From contig CAVQBE010000015.1 in assembly GCA_963710675.1 (NCBI GenBank), positions 1-64,000 of the forward strand: a stretch of 64,000 nt of DNA, written 5' to 3'. Below the pieces are notes generated by a model. That model made no database searches. It was not told the origin of the DNA and saw only the letters and a program-made list of their open reading frames with translations. Shown here piece by piece: positions 43,591-54,060 of this stretch. Position 1 is the stretch's first letter. Each line of letters begins with the position of its first letter. Position numbers and translations under genes: made by a program. This DNA comes from JACCZX01 sp963710675 (GTDB lineage Bacteria > Pseudomonadota > Gammaproteobacteria > Burkholderiales > Burkholderiaceae_F).

Positions 43591-44511
43591 CTAGGCAGCC
43601 AACAGCCGTAGGGCGCCGAGCGCTGTCAGCTGCTCGACCACGCGTGACGCCAGCATTTCCGGATCTGCGATCGGTCCATGCGCTTCGGCCTCGACGTAAG
43701 CGCCCGTTTTGGCGTTGCCGACCAGCGCGCGCAGCCGTAGCGAATCGCCTTCGACTTCCGCGTACGCGGCCAACGGGACCTGACAACTGCCGCCGAGTCC
43801 GCGCGACACACCGCGCTCCGCCGAGGTAGCGGCACGCGTCCCAGCATCGTCGAATGGAGAAAGCAGCGCCGCCGTTTCTGAGTCCGAGCTCTTAATTTCG
43901 ATTCCAAGCGCACCCTGACCGGGCGCAGGCAGTGACACTTCTGTCGAAATGATCTGCCGGATGCGGGCAGCAAAGCCCAGGCGCTTGAGACCGGCTGCTG
44001 CCAGCACCAAGGCGTCGAACTCGCCGTTGTCCAACTTGGCCAGTCGAGTCCCCACATTGCCGCGGATCGAGCCGATGACCAGCTGCGGAAAGCGCGCGCG
44101 CAGCATCAGCTCGCGCCGCAAGCTCGATGTTCCAATGCGTGCACCGGCGGGCATGTCTTCGAGCGTTGCGTAGCGGTTTGACACCATGCAGTCCCTCGGG
44201 TCTTCGCGTATTAGCACTGCAGCGAGAGCGAACTCGGCATCAAGATGCATCGGCACGTCTTTAAGCGAATGCACGGCGAGCTGCGCTCTGCCGTCAAGCA
44301 GCGCGAGCTCCAGTTCCTTGACGAAGAGTCCCTTGCCGCCTTCCTGCGAGAGGGGTCGGTCGAGAATGCGGTCGCCCAGCGTTGTCATGCCGAGCAACTC
44401 GACCTGCAAGGCGGAGTATTGGTTCGACAACAGCCCACGCACGTGCTCGGCCTGCCATAGCGCCAGCGGGCTTTTGCGCGTCGCGATGACGACGCGAGCC
44501 GGCGCGTTCAT
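43591..44511 (-). CDS. hemC: Hydroxymethylbilane synthase (porphobilinogen deaminase)
   Basis: Polymerises four porphobilinogens in heme synthesis; 306 residues. The N-terminus has VIATRKSPLALWQAEHVR; the substrate-binding arginines occur in GTSSLRRELMLR and GNVGTRLAKLD; the dipyrromethane cofactor cysteine is in GGSCQVPLAAYA near residue 240. All are intact. First of the hemCDXY run; the algR-like regulator lies 61 nt upstream on the same strand, an arrangement also known from Pseudomonas (algZ-algR-hemC). Confidence 0.97.
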   Translation of the reverse strand: MNAPARVVIATRKSPLALWQAEHVRGLLSNQYSALQVELLGMTTLGDRILDRPLSQEGGKGLFVKELELALLDGRAQLAVHSLKDVPMHLDAEFALAAVLIREDPRDCMVSNRYATLEDMPAGARIGTSSLRRELMLRARFPQLVIGSIRGNVGTRLAKLDNGEFDALVLAAAGLKRLGFAARIRQIISTEVSLPAPGQGALGIEIKSSDSETAALLSPFDDAGTRAATSAERGVSRGLGGSCQVPLAAYAEVEGDSLRLRALVGNAKTGAYVEAEAHGPIADPEMLASRVVEQLTALGALRLLAA

Positions 44512-44572
44512 CGAGCCATATTCCGAGGGAGTGGTAAAGCAGGTGCAGCGAGTCTAACAGTGCGTCGCTGCT

Positions 44573-45346
44573 TCAGTTCTTGGCTGCAGCCTTCACCGTG
44601 GGCCACTGGCGGCGACTGATTGGCAATCGCTCGGCGGCTTCTTTAAGCAGCACTTCCCAGTGACCCTCCGAGGACTCGCCGCCATCATCGACCGCGCCAC
44701 GCACCCGTTGGAATCCAAGAATGCCGCTGCGCGCCACCAGGGCATTGCGGTGTATGCGAACGAAACGATCGCCGAACTCCGCTTCGAGTGCAGTGAGCGA
44801 TTCCTCGGTCAGGAATTCGCGCTCGCGTGTCTTGATCGTTACGTACTTCAGTTCCGCTCGCAAGTAAACGACATCGTCGATCGGCACCAGCATCATGCGG
44901 CCTCGCTCGGACACCGTCAGGTGCGAGCGGACTGCGCCGATCGTTTTTGCAAGCTCCTCGATGCGCGGCTCGTGCGTTCGGAAGCGCTCCGCCCGCGACA
45001 ATGCTGCAACCAGGCGCTCGGCGCGCACGGGCTTCATCAGGTAATCCAGCGCCTGCACTTCGAATGCATCGAGTGCGTGCTCGTCATACGCAGTCACGAA
45101 AATCACCGCGGGCGGGTTGTCCCGCTGCGCCAGATGTCGCGCAACCTCGATGCCGTTCATGTCAGGCATGTGCACGTCGAGAAGGATCACGTCGGGATGC
45201 AGCCGGTCTGCTTCCTCCAGCCCCTGGATGCCGCCTTCAGCTTCACCAACCAGCTGTAACGACACCTGCTCGGAGCAATCGCGCAGCACTTGTCCAAGGC
45301 GCGCGCGCGCCGGTGGTTCGTCGTCGACGATCATTACGTTCAACAT
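44573..45346 (-). CDS. algR: LytTR response regulator, AlgR-like
   Basis: A 257-residue regulator. The receiver domain starts MLNVMIVDDEPPARARL, with the phospho-aspartate in VILLDVHMPDMNG, the threonine in VIFVTAYDEHAL and the lysine in DYLMKPVRAERL. The C-terminal LytTR DNA-binding domain has VVYLRAELKYVTIKT and FVRIHRNALVA. I chose the ATG at 45346 for its canonical N-terminus; the frame runs further upstream to 45397. Its cognate kinase gene lies upstream on the same strand, hemC downstream, and argH diverges from the kinase. This matches the argH / algZ-algR-hemC order of Pseudomonas. Confidence 0.92.
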   Translation of the reverse strand: MLNVMIVDDEPPARARLGQVLRDCSEQVSLQLVGEAEGGIQGLEEADRLHPDVILLDVHMPDMNGIEVARHLAQRDNPPAVIFVTAYDEHALDAFEVQALDYLMKPVRAERLVAALSRAERFRTHEPRIEELAKTIGAVRSHLTVSERGRMMLVPIDDVVYLRAELKYVTIKTREREFLTEESLTALEAEFGDRFVRIHRNALVARSGILGFQRVRGAVDDGGESSEGHWEVLLKEAAERLPISRRQWPTVKAAAKN

Positions 45347-45397
45347 CGCCTTGCCCTGTCCAATCCCCTGCGCCATCACTTGCCCGCCCCGTTGCAC

Positions 45398-46387
45398 CTA
45401 GGCCCGCCGCTCCACCGGTATCGTCATCGTCAACTCAAACCGCTCTCGCGTCGTCTGTGTCTCGACCTTCGCTTCGAGGTCATAGATCAGCGCAAGACGG
45501 CCGCGTATGTTTGCCAGACCGATCTGATTGCCCTCGCGTTCAGGACGCTCGCGTGCAATCGGATTGCTGACAAAAATCTCCAACACGAATCCGTTTTGCT
45601 TAACTCTTACGACGATATCGGCACGGCCCGCCGTTTTTTCGGCGCCGTAGCGAATCGCGTTTTCAATCACCGGTTGCAGTAGTAACTGTGGCATTTTTGC
45701 CCGGGGGTGGTATGCCCCGATTTGCCAGTCAACTGCCAACCTATTCCCGAGCCGGGTTTGCTCAATTTCTACGTAGTTGCGGCACAGCTCAATTTCGTCC
45801 GCCAGAGGCACCAGTTTGCGCGTATCTGCCATCACCGCGCGGAACAATTCCGCGATCGATTCGAGCATCCGTTCAGCTTTTAACGGCTCGGTTCGAACGA
45901 CCGATAGCACCGCGTTCAGGCTGTTGAACAAAAAGTGTGGCCGGATACGCGACTGCAGCGCCTGGTACTTTGCTTCGATCACCGCCGGCGAAAACGCTCG
46001 CTCGCGAAGTTCCGAATAGTGCTGGAATCCCGCGCCCAGGGCGAAGCCGACAGCGCCGTGTGCAAGCGCGGTCCACTCTCCTCCCTGAACCTGGAGCAGC
46101 AAGGCCACCGCGACTGCGACGATCGCCGGAATTAGGCACGAAATACCGCGCTGAATCGATACATCCATCGCCGACATCGTGCGCCGCGCCACACACCATC
46201 CCATCAGGGTCAGTAACGTGGACGGTGCGATGAACGACATCAGCCGCAGCAGCGCCGTCAGCGCATCCGACGGTGATGACGATTCTCCAACGGCCGCCAT
46301 CAGCGCCAACACGACGATGGTGCCAATCACGCGCAACAACACGCCCATGTTGCAGCCATCAGGAATGACCCGCCGAGGAGTCGGCAC
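45398..46387 (-). CDS. algZ: Sensor histidine kinase, AlgZ/FimS-like
   Basis: A 329-residue membrane kinase. Four hydrophobic segments lie between residues 15 and 130; the catalytic part has the phosphoacceptor box QSRIRPHFLFNSLNAVLSVV, the N-box VIENAIRYGAEK, and a final glycine box NQIGLANIRGRL. Unlike typical HATPases, the G1 region is FVSNPIARERP rather than D-x-G-x-G, as in other AlgZ-type kinases where nucleotide binding is atypical. It is paired with the regulator just downstream (51 nt). The start is uncertain: a second ATG at 46348 would drop 13 residues. Confidence 0.9.
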   Translation of the reverse strand: MPTPRRVIPDGCNMGVLLRVIGTIVVLALMAAVGESSSPSDALTALLRLMSFIAPSTLLTLMGWCVARRTMSAMDVSIQRGISCLIPAIVAVAVALLLQVQGGEWTALAHGAVGFALGAGFQHYSELRERAFSPAVIEAKYQALQSRIRPHFLFNSLNAVLSVVRTEPLKAERMLESIAELFRAVMADTRKLVPLADEIELCRNYVEIEQTRLGNRLAVDWQIGAYHPRAKMPQLLLQPVIENAIRYGAEKTAGRADIVVRVKQNGFVLEIFVSNPIARERPEREGNQIGLANIRGRLALIYDLEAKVETQTTRERFELTMTIPVERRA

Positions 46388-46492
46388 CGCGGTTTCGTCG
46401 CGGGCGAGCGGGCCTTTCAGCGAGGGAGGCGGGGAGGTGAAGCCTTCACGAACCTATACTCCACTCACGCGTCGTATCCCCCTCAAACGATT

Positions 46493-47945
46493 ATGTCAGA
46501 GCAATCCACAAAAGCGGGCAATCCGTTAGCGTCGAAAAGCACCGCATGGTCGGGGCGATTCGACGAACCCGTCGCGGATTTTGTGTTGCGCTACACAGCA
46601 TCGGTCGGCTTCGATCGCCGACTCGCTTTAGCTGACATTGAAGGCTCGCTCGCGCACGCAGGGATGCTGCACGAGTGCGGCATCATCGGCGCCGTCGATC
46701 GGGCAGACATCGAGCGCGGACTGCAGCAAATTCGTGACAGAGATCGAGCGCGATCAGTTCGAGTGGCGGATCGAACTCGAAGATGTTCATCTGAACATCG
46801 AGAGGCGTCTGACAGAGCTGGTCGGCGAAGCCGGCAAGCGTCTGCACACCGGCCGCTCGCGCAACGATCAGATCGCAACCGACACTCGGCTTTGGCTACG
46901 CGGCGAAATCGATCACATCGTGTGCCGCATCGATGGGCTGCAGCATGCCCTGGTCGAGTTGGCCGATCGACACGCTGCGACGGTGATGCCGGGTTTCACG
47001 CACATGCAGGTCGCGCAGCCCGTGACGTTCGGGCATCACTTGCTCGCGTACGCGGAGATGTTCGAACGCGACCGTGATCGCTTGCTCGATGCTCGCAAGC
47101 GGGTCAATTGCCTGCCGCTTGGCGCTGCTGCGCTCGCCGGCACGACCTATCCGATCAATCGCGCGTGGGTTGCGCAAAAACTCGGCTTCGAAACGATTGC
47201 GGAAAACTCGCTCGACGCCGTCAGCGATCGCGATTTCGCGATCGAATTCTGTGCGGCTGCCGCACTGGTGATGACTCATATCTCGCGACTGGCCGAAGAG
47301 TTCGTGATCTGGTTGAGCCCGCGATTCGCATTCATTCGGCTGCCGGATCGCTATACCACCGGCTCATCGATCATGCCGCAGAAAAGAAATCCGGACGTCC
47401 CGGAGCTTGCGCGTGGCAAAGTCGGCCGCGTCACAGGCCATCTGGTTGCGTTGTTGACGTTGATGAAGGCGCAGCCGCTGGCGTACAACAAAGACAACCA
47501 GGAAGACAAGGAACCGCTGTTTGACACCGTGGACACTGTTGTCGACACGTTGCGAGCCTTTTCGGAGATGCTGCCGGGCGTTGAGGTAGACGCCGATGCG
47601 ATGCGCCGCGCTGCCGAGGAAGGCTACTCGACTGCCACCGATCTGGCCGACTATCTGGTCAGAAAAGGGGTGCCGTTTCGCGACGCGCATGAAGCGGTGG
47701 CGCGTGCAGTGAAGTTTGCCGGCGGCGCGGGAGTTTCGCTTTCCGCTATGTCGTTGTCACAGTTGCAGACATACTCCGACGTCATCGACGACGATGTATT
47801 CGACGTGCTTTCGGTAGATGGGTCGGTGGCGGCGCGCAACCATCCAGGGGGAACCGCGCCGCAGCGGGTTCATGCACAGGTCGCTGTTTGGCGGCAACGT
47901 CTTGCGGCTAGACTTCGCCAAGGGGTGTCGAGCGCGGCAACCTAG
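46493..47945 (+). CDS. argH: Argininosuccinate lyase (frameshifted)
   Basis: Last step of arginine synthesis, splitting argininosuccinate to arginine and fumarate. Joined length is about 483 residues. The N-terminus AWSGRFDEPVADFVLRYTASV is standard; then WRIELEDVHLNIERRL, the catalytic histidine in PGFTHMQVAQPV and the signature GSSIMPQKRNPDVPEL. An extra A near 46739 shifts the frame: QQIRD should continue into EIERDQFEWRI. Arginine biosynthesis is normally indispensable without supply, so a sequencing error is likely. It diverges from the AlgZ-like kinase with about 105 nt between starts. Confidence 0.92.
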
Positions 47946-47984
47946 CACGTGTCAGGTGGTGGCTACACAACGGAGCGATCATTG

Positions 47985-48569
47985 ATGAAATCGTTGCTGG
48001 CGCTGTCGCGAATCATAGATACCGTCAACCGCTGGATCGGCGCGATCATCATCTGGTTCGTGCTGGCAGCCGTGCTGATCAGCGCCGGTAACGCAGTGCT
48101 GCGAAAAGTGTTCAGCATCGGCTCCAACGCCTACCTGGAGCTGCAGTGGTATCTATTTGCGGCGGTATTCCTGCTCGGTGCCGGGTACACATTCCTGCGC
48201 AACGCCCACGTGCGCATCGACTTCGTGTCGACTCGACTTTCGCCGCGCGCGCGCAACTGGGTCGACATCCTCGGCATCGTCATTTTTCTGATGCCGCTGA
48301 CGCTAATTCTGATCGGACTGTCGTGGCCTCTGGTCGTCAACGCCTGGGTGAGTGGAGAGATGTCGCAGAACGCCGGCGGTTTGGTGCGCTGGCCGGTGCT
48401 GGCGCTGTTACCGGCAGGCATGGCACTGTTATTCGCGCAGGCAATCTCTGAGTTGATCAAGCGCGTGGCGTATCTGCGCGGAATCGGCGCCGATTCGATT
48501 CCCGAGGAGCACGATCCAGTCGCGGCCTCATTACTTGCCGAACCGTCGCCGGTGAAACCCGCGCCATGA
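47985..48569 (+). CDS. TRAP transporter small permease DctQ (system 2)
   Basis: A 194-residue subunit with four membrane helices (about 17-38, 55-75, 93-115, 135-160). The helix 1-2 region NAVLRKVFSIGSNAYLELQW matches the DctQ pattern of the larger mannitol/chloroaromatic (Burkholderiales) type. The ATG at 47985 has a CGGAGCG ribosome-binding site; its end overlaps the DctM start (ATGA). Confidence 0.92.
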   Translation: MKSLLALSRIIDTVNRWIGAIIIWFVLAAVLISAGNAVLRKVFSIGSNAYLELQWYLFAAVFLLGAGYTFLRNAHVRIDFVSTRLSPRARNWVDILGIVIFLMPLTLILIGLSWPLVVNAWVSGEMSQNAGGLVRWPVLALLPAGMALLFAQAISELIKRVAYLRGIGADSIPEEHDPVAASLLAEPSPVKPAP

Positions 48570-50305
48570 GCTTAATCACCCGAATTTTGTGCCTCTGCTC
48601 TTTCTGGGCCTGTTGTTCTTTTTGCTTACTGGGTTTCCGGTGGCGTTCGCGCTCTCCGCCACCGGACTGCTGTTCGGTTTCCTCGGCATGGAAGCGGGGC
48701 TGTTCCCGGTCACGCTGTTTCAAGCGTTGCCTCTGCGCGTGTTCGGCATCATGCAGAACGACACCTTGCTGGCGGTTCCGTTTTTCACGCTGATGGGAAT
48801 CATCCTCGAGAAAAGCGGCATGGCCGAAGATCTGTTGGAAACAGTAGGTCAGGTATTCGGGCCGCTGCGCGGTGGACTCGCGCTCGCCGTCGTCTTCGTC
48901 GGCGCGATGTTGGCCGCGACGACCGGTGTCGTCGCCGCAGCTGTGATCTCGATGGGATTGATCTCGCTGCCGATCATGCTGCGCTACGGATACAACCGCA
49001 CAATCGCTACCGGCGTGATCACTGCATCGGGCACGCTGGCGCAGGCGATTCCGCCCTCGCTGGTATTGATCGTCCTGGCCGATCAGCTCGGGCGCTCGGT
49101 CGGCGATATGTACGCTGGAGCGATCCTCCCGGGGCTGATGCTTGTCGGGCTGTACGCGGTCTTTGTGATCATCGTTGCCTTCGTGCGGCCGGCATGGGTG
49201 CCCGCGCTTCCGGCCGAGGCACGCATCTATCGCGAGCCAAGCGGCACCAGCGGCCACGCGTCGCTCGGCGTTCTGCTAGGAATCGCGACGGCGGCTGGCG
49301 TCGCATGGAGCCTCGTGCATCAGTCCGTGATCAACCCGCTGATCGAGCGCGAGTTGCCGGCGCCGACCGACGAGACGCTGATCCTGTCGATGACGGTTGC
49401 CTCTTTCGTCGCGCTGACACTTGCCCTCGTAAACAAACTGTTGAAGCTCGGGCTTCTTTCGCGGCTATCGGAGCAGGTCACGTTTGTTCTGATTCCACCG
49501 TTGGTGCTGATCTTCCTCGTGTTAGGTACGATTTTCCTCGGCGTGGCGACCCCGACCGAAGGCGGTGCGATGGGGGCCGTCGGTGCGTTGATCATGGCGG
49601 TTTCACGGCGGCGGCTGACCTGGGCGCTGCTGAAGCAGGCACTCGACAACACAACGAAGCTGTCGTGCTTCGTGCTGTTCATCCTGATTGGCTCCACCGT
49701 GTTCAGCTTCACCTTCAACGCGGCAGAAGGACACTACTTCGTCGAAGCGCTGTTCGCGAACGTGCCTGGGGGCGCATTGGGCTTTCTGATTGTCGTCAAC
49801 ATCCTGGTGTTTGTACTCGGCTGCTTCATCGACTTCTTCGAGATTGCATTCATCGTGATTCCGCTGTTGGCGCCGGTTGCAGAAAAAATGGGGATTGATC
49901 TGATCTGGTTCGGCGTCATCATCGCGATGAATCTGCAAACGTCGTTCTTGACACCCACCGTTTGGCTTCGCGCTGTTTTACCTGCGCAGCGTCGCCCCGC
50001 GCAGTGACTATGTCGACCGCATTACGCGTGAGCGCATCGGCGGTGTAAGCACCGGGCAGATCTACAAGGGAGCGGTGGCGTTTATCGCAATCCAGGTGAT
50101 CATGGTTGTCATGGTAATCGCGTACCCCGGCCTGGTGACAAGCGGGCTGGGTGAAAACAAGAAGATCGACCTCGACAAGATTCAGATCGATGCGCCGACT
50201 CGAAGCTACAGCGATGAAAGCGCGAACAAGGGCGAGGCTGCACCCAGTACAAATGACGACATGGATGCAGTGCTGCGCGCGCTGAAAAGTGAACAGAAAA
50301 AATAA
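48566..50305 (+). CDS. TRAP transporter large permease DctM (system 2, two frameshifts)
   Basis: Joined length about 580 residues, the long DctM subtype with an insert between the two halves and a C-terminal tail. At the 5' end, ATG AGC TTA ATC ACC overlaps the dctQ stop; a missing A near 48584 separates it from NFVPLLFLGLLFFLLTGFPV. An extra A near 49957 breaks SFLTPPFGFALFYLRSVAPR; the tail continues IGGVSTGQIYKGAVAFIAIQ and ends in a Ser/Asp-rich stretch. Motifs LRVFGIMQNDTLLAVPFFT, IPPSLVLIVLADQLG and the SFLTPP hairpin support the assignment. A bidirectional terminator overlaps the stop codon. Confidence 0.9.
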
Positions 50306-50330
50306 GGCCCGCGAACCAGCGGGCCTTATT
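50301..50330. terminator. Bidirectional terminator between dctM and dctP (system 2)
   Basis: AATAAGGCCCGC and GCGGGCCTTATT form a perfect 12-bp inverted repeat with a 6-nt loop, giving A/T-rich flanks on both sides. The dctM TAA is part of the left arm and the convergent receptor ends 15 nt to the right. Confidence 0.9.
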
Positions 50331-50344
50331 GCTGCGCAGTGCTG

Positions 50345-51427
50345 TTACAGCTTCTGCGCCTGCATGAAATCATCGAAACCCGCTTCCGCAAACCGGAACC
50401 AGAGGTTCTGATCGCGCCGGAACGAGTTGTAGTCGTCGTAAATTTTCTTCCAGTTGGCGTTCTTGGCGTTGAGTTCGCTGTACAACTCCATGGCCGCCTT
50501 GAACGAAGCATCCATTACGTCACGGGGAAAACGATGCAGCTTGGTACCCTGAGCAACCAGCTGCTTCAACGCGGCAGGGTTCTTCGCATCGTAGGACGCC
50601 TGCATCACCGTGTGCGCGTGCGATGCGCATGCTTCGACGATTGCCTTGTACTCGGGCGTTAGCGCATCCCACGCCTTGGTGTTGACGTACAGGTCGAGCT
50701 GCGGGCCGCCTTCCCACCAGCCGGGGTAGTAGTAATTTGGCGCAACCTTGTTGAAGCCTAGTTTCAGATCGTCATAGGGTCCGACCCATTCGGTCGCGTC
50801 GATCGTGCCCTTTTCCAGAGCTGCATAGATCTCCCCACCCGGAATGTTCTGCGGGACGCTGCCGAGGCGCTCCAGCACCTTGCCGCCGAACCCGCCGATG
50901 CGCATCTTCAGACCCTTCATATCGCCGACGGACTTGATCTCCTTGCGGTACCAGCCGCCCATCTGCGCGCCCGTATTACCCATCGGAAGATTGACGATGT
51001 TGTAGGCGTGATAGAAGTCGCGGAACAGCTTCATGCCGTTGCCTTCATACATCCAGGCAGTCATCTGGCGCGAATTCATACCAAATGGGATCGCGCAATC
51101 CATCGCGAATGTCTCATCCTTGCCAAAGAAGTAATAGGGAGCCGTGTGCGCGCACTCGACGGTGGCTTGTTGCATGCCATCGACGACGCCAAACGCCGGC
51201 ATCAATTCTCCCGCCGCATGCACGCTGACCTGAAAGCGGCCGCCTGTGGCGGCGATGACCTGCTTTGAAAATACCTCGGCCGCGCCATAAATCGTGTCGA
51301 GCGCCTTGGGAAAGCTCGAAGCGAGCCGCCATCTGATCTGTGCTTGCGCCTGGCCAATCGCAGGTGCGGCGATTGCCGCTACTGCCGCGCCGGCAGTCGC
51401 GTTCTTAATGAACGAACGACGTTGCAT
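50345..51427 (-). CDS. TRAP transporter substrate-binding protein DctP, Tat-exported (system 2)
   Basis: A 360-residue receptor. The N-terminus MQRRSFIKNATAGAA is a twin-arginine signal (RRSFIK), so it is probably exported folded. The mature part has RWRLASSFPKALDTIYGAAEVF, the conserved GGWYRKEIKSVGDMKGLKMR ligand-binding segment and DATEWVGPYDDLKLG, as in the TAXI-unrelated DctP7-type receptors used with long DctM subunits. It is convergent with dctQM system 2, the probable partner. Confidence 0.94.
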   Translation of the reverse strand: MQRRSFIKNATAGAAVAAIAAPAIGQAQAQIRWRLASSFPKALDTIYGAAEVFSKQVIAATGGRFQVSVHAAGELMPAFGVVDGMQQATVECAHTAPYYFFGKDETFAMDCAIPFGMNSRQMTAWMYEGNGMKLFRDFYHAYNIVNLPMGNTGAQMGGWYRKEIKSVGDMKGLKMRIGGFGGKVLERLGSVPQNIPGGEIYAALEKGTIDATEWVGPYDDLKLGFNKVAPNYYYPGWWEGGPQLDLYVNTKAWDALTPEYKAIVEACASHAHTVMQASYDAKNPAALKQLVAQGTKLHRFPRDVMDASFKAAMELYSELNAKNANWKKIYDDYNSFRRDQNLWFRFAEAGFDDFMQAQKL

Positions 51428-51537
51428 TTATTGTCTCCTGTTGTGGAATTTCTAACGCGAGGCCGAGGCCCTCTCGCGCTCTGCGCGCTAGTGTAGTCGC
51501 GACTATCGACCGCGCAAGCGGCGCAGCACGAGGGTTT

Positions 51538-52886
51538 TTACGAGCCGCCGACGGTCATGCCGTCGATCAATAAAGAGCCGCTTATCTTGCTGCCGCGAAC
51601 AACCTGATCGTTGCCGACGGCCACGATATTCCGAAACATGTCGCGCAAATTGCCCGCCACCGTGATCTCTTCGACCGGATAACGAATTTCGCCGTCCTTC
51701 GACCCAAAAGCCGCTAGCACCACGCGAATAATCGCCGCTGACGTAGTTGACGCCTTGACCGATTAAGTCGGTCACCAGCAGGCCGGTGCCCAAACGTCGC
51801 ACCATGCCGGCCAGATCATCGTTGCGCCGTGTGGCACTCGACCGGATTTCAAAGTTATATGACCCGCCCGAGTTGCCAGTGGACCGCATCCCAAGCTTGC
51901 GCGCCGAGTAGCTCGACAGAAAATAACCGGTCAACACTCCGCTGGCGACAACGTCGCGCTTGATCCCTCGCACTCCTTCTTCGTCAAACGGACTCGAGCC
52001 TGGACCTTGCGGCAAATACGGGTCTTCGTGCAGCGTAATGTGATCCGAAAAGACCGATTTGCCGAGCGAATCGACCAGGAACGATGCGTTGCGATACAGC
52101 GCACCACCGCTTGCAGCCTGAACGAAGTTGCCAAGCAGGCCGCACGCAAGCGGCGCCTCGAACAGCACCGGGACATTGTCGAGTTTTCAGTTGCCGGGCA
52201 GACAGCCGCGCCAGCGCGCGACGCGCCGCGTAATCACCGACCGCCTCGGGCGAAGCGAGCTCGTCGGCAATGCGCGATGACGTGTACCAGTCGTCGCGCT
52301 GCATACCCTTCTGATCGCGCGCAATCGGTGCGACCGAGATGGAGTGCCGTGAATACGAATAGCCCCCGACGAATTGCTGCGTATTCGCAAGCACGAAGTG
52401 GCCCGACGATGTGTACACGTTGGCGCCTTCGGAATTGACGATCTGCGGGCTGACAGCGAACGCCGCTGCCTCGCAACGCTGCGCGAGCTTGATCGCTTCG
52501 CTGGTCTCAATTGACCACGGATGAAACAAATCAAGATCACGCGGCGAACGCTGCAATGTGTCGGCATCCGGTAGCCCCGCGGCCTCATCGTCAGCCGTGA
52601 AGCGGGCAATGTTGTAAGCCGCTTCCACCGCTTGCTGCAGCGCAGCCCGGGCAAAGTCCGAGGTCGATGCGTTGCCGCGGCGCTTGCCGATGTAAACGGT
52701 GATGCCCAGCCCCTTATCGCGCGTCCGCTCGATCGTTTCGACCTTTTTCTTTCGCACCGAGACAGAAAGTCCGGTCGATTCGCTGACTTCGCAGGATGCA
52801 TCGCTGGCACCGAGCGATTTGGCGTGATCGATTGCGTCCAGCGCGAGTTCACGCAGACGCTGGTCGGAGAGTGCAAAGAGGGTCAC
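51538..52886 (-). CDS. pmbA: Metalloprotease PmbA/TldE (two frameshifts)
   Basis: Partner of TldD in a heterodimeric protease acting on antitoxins and modified peptides (microcin maturation in E. coli). Joined length about 448 residues. The N-terminal part has GASDASCEVSESTGLSVSVRKKKVE and GKRRGNASTSDF; the C-terminal part GNSGGSYNFEI and the final ITVAGNLRDMFRNIVAVGND. TldE subunits lack the zinc site of TldD. An extra A in AAAA at 52184-52187 separates RQLK from LDNVPVLFEAPL, and an extra base near 51696 separates GFWVE from DGEIRYPVEE. The start is GTG at 52886, 6 nt from the divergent darP ATG. Confidence 0.88.
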
Positions 52887-52892
52887 GTCGGT

Positions 52893-53453
52893 ATGATAAC
52901 TAACGATATGGAAGCGACGCCGGACGACGCCCAACGACCAAGCAAGACCGAACTGAAACGGCAAATGCACGCCCTGCAGGCGCTTGGCGAGCAGCTGGTT
53001 GAATTGAGCCTCGATCAATTGGCACGGCTCGATTTGCCGGACGAACTGCGCGAGGCCGTCGAATTTGCGCATCGTGTCAAGGGGCACGAAGCACGACGAC
53101 GCCATATGCAGTATCTGGGCAAACTAATGCGCCATGCGGACGCTGAAGCGATTCGCGCCGCCATGAAGAGAGTCACTGGAGAGTCGCGCGCCGCGGTGTC
53201 GCTGATGCATCAGGCCGAGGCATGGCGCGACCGGCTGCTCGACGACGATCATGCGCTGACCGCTTTCATTGCAGAGCACCCTGGTGCTGAAACGCAATGG
53301 TTTCGGTCAGCAATTCGCTCAGCGCGGCGCGAGCGAGAGCTGCGGCAGCCGCCGAAGCATGCGCGCGAGCTGTACCGTCGTCTGCATCTCCATCTCGAGA
53401 ACCGGCAACTCACCAATGCTCGCGATCGTGGAATGCAATCCGATGAAAGCTAA
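52893..53453 (+). CDS. darP: Ribosome-associated protein DarP (YjgA, DUF615)
   Basis: A 186-residue basic helical protein needed for late 50S maturation in E. coli. Features: PSKTELKRQMHALQALGEQLV and the LELPDELREAV-like stretch (here LDLPDELREAVEFAH), then RRRHMQYLGKLMRHAD and, near the end, PPKHARELYRRL. The ATG at 52893 has a second candidate at 52908. Its end overlaps mog by 11 nt. Divergent from pmbA, the usual genomic arrangement in beta- and gammaproteobacteria. Confidence 0.94.
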   Translation: MITNDMEATPDDAQRPSKTELKRQMHALQALGEQLVELSLDQLARLDLPDELREAVEFAHRVKGHEARRRHMQYLGKLMRHADAEAIRAAMKRVTGESRAAVSLMHQAEAWRDRLLDDDHALTAFIAEHPGAETQWFRSAIRSARRERELRQPPKHARELYRRLHLHLENRQLTNARDRGMQSDES

Positions 53454-54060
53454 ACGCGCATCTGTCGACGAACTGATCGTCGGCCTCGTGTCGATCTCCG
53501 ATCGCGCCTCGCAAGGTGTCTACATCGATCAGGGATTGCCTGGGCTGCAACAGTGGTTATCGCGCGCGATGAAGTCACCGTTGCAGACGCACGAGCGGCT
53601 GATAGCGGACGACCGCTCGACAATCGAGCAGACGCTGATTGAGTTGGTCGACGACGTAGGCTGCGATCTGGTGCTCACTACCGGAGGCACCGGGCCGGCG
53701 CGGCGCGATGTGACGCCTGAAGCGACGCTGGCTGTAGCCACACGCGTGATGCCAGGTTTCGGTGAGCAAATGCGCCGCATTTCGCTCGAGTTTGTTCCGA
53801 CGGCGATCTTGTCGCGCCAGGTTGGCGTGCTGCGCGAGACTGCCGATCACGCGGCGCTGATTCTGAATCTGCCGGGGCAACCGAAGGCGATTACCGAAAC
53901 GCTCGAAGGACTGAAGTCCGCCAACGGCGAGACCTTGGTGCACGGCATTTTCTCCGCCGTTCCGTACTGTATCGACCTGATCGGTGGACCGTACATCGAA
54001 ACGCACGATGCAATCGTCAAGACATTTAGGCCAAAGTCGGCGCTGAGGGCTGCCAAGTGA
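53443..54060 (+). CDS. mog: Molybdopterin adenylyltransferase
   Basis: Activates molybdopterin by AMP transfer before molybdenum insertion; 205 residues. The MoCF-domain motif reads LVLTTGGTGPARRDVTPEA near residue 80-98, with the earlier LVSISDRASQG at the N-terminus and the GSPYCIDLIGGPY-like stretch (here AVPYCIDLIGGPYIET) near the end. I chose the ATG at 53443 inside the end of darP because it gives the canonical short N-terminus. Its stop overlaps the next gene (GTGA). Confidence 0.94.
   Translation: MKAKRASVDELIVGLVSISDRASQGVYIDQGLPGLQQWLSRAMKSPLQTHERLIADDRSTIEQTLIELVDDVGCDLVLTTGGTGPARRDVTPEATLAVATRVMPGFGEQMRRISLEFVPTAILSRQVGVLRETADHAALILNLPGQPKAITETLEGLKSANGETLVHGIFSAVPYCIDLIGGPYIETHDAIVKTFRPKSALRAAK

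Noticed and set aside
45398..46387. Treating the AlgZ-like kinase as a second pseudokinase because of its unusual G1 box
   Set aside because: Its phosphoacceptor histidine and N-box are intact and AlgZ-type kinases are known to have atypical nucleotide boxes.
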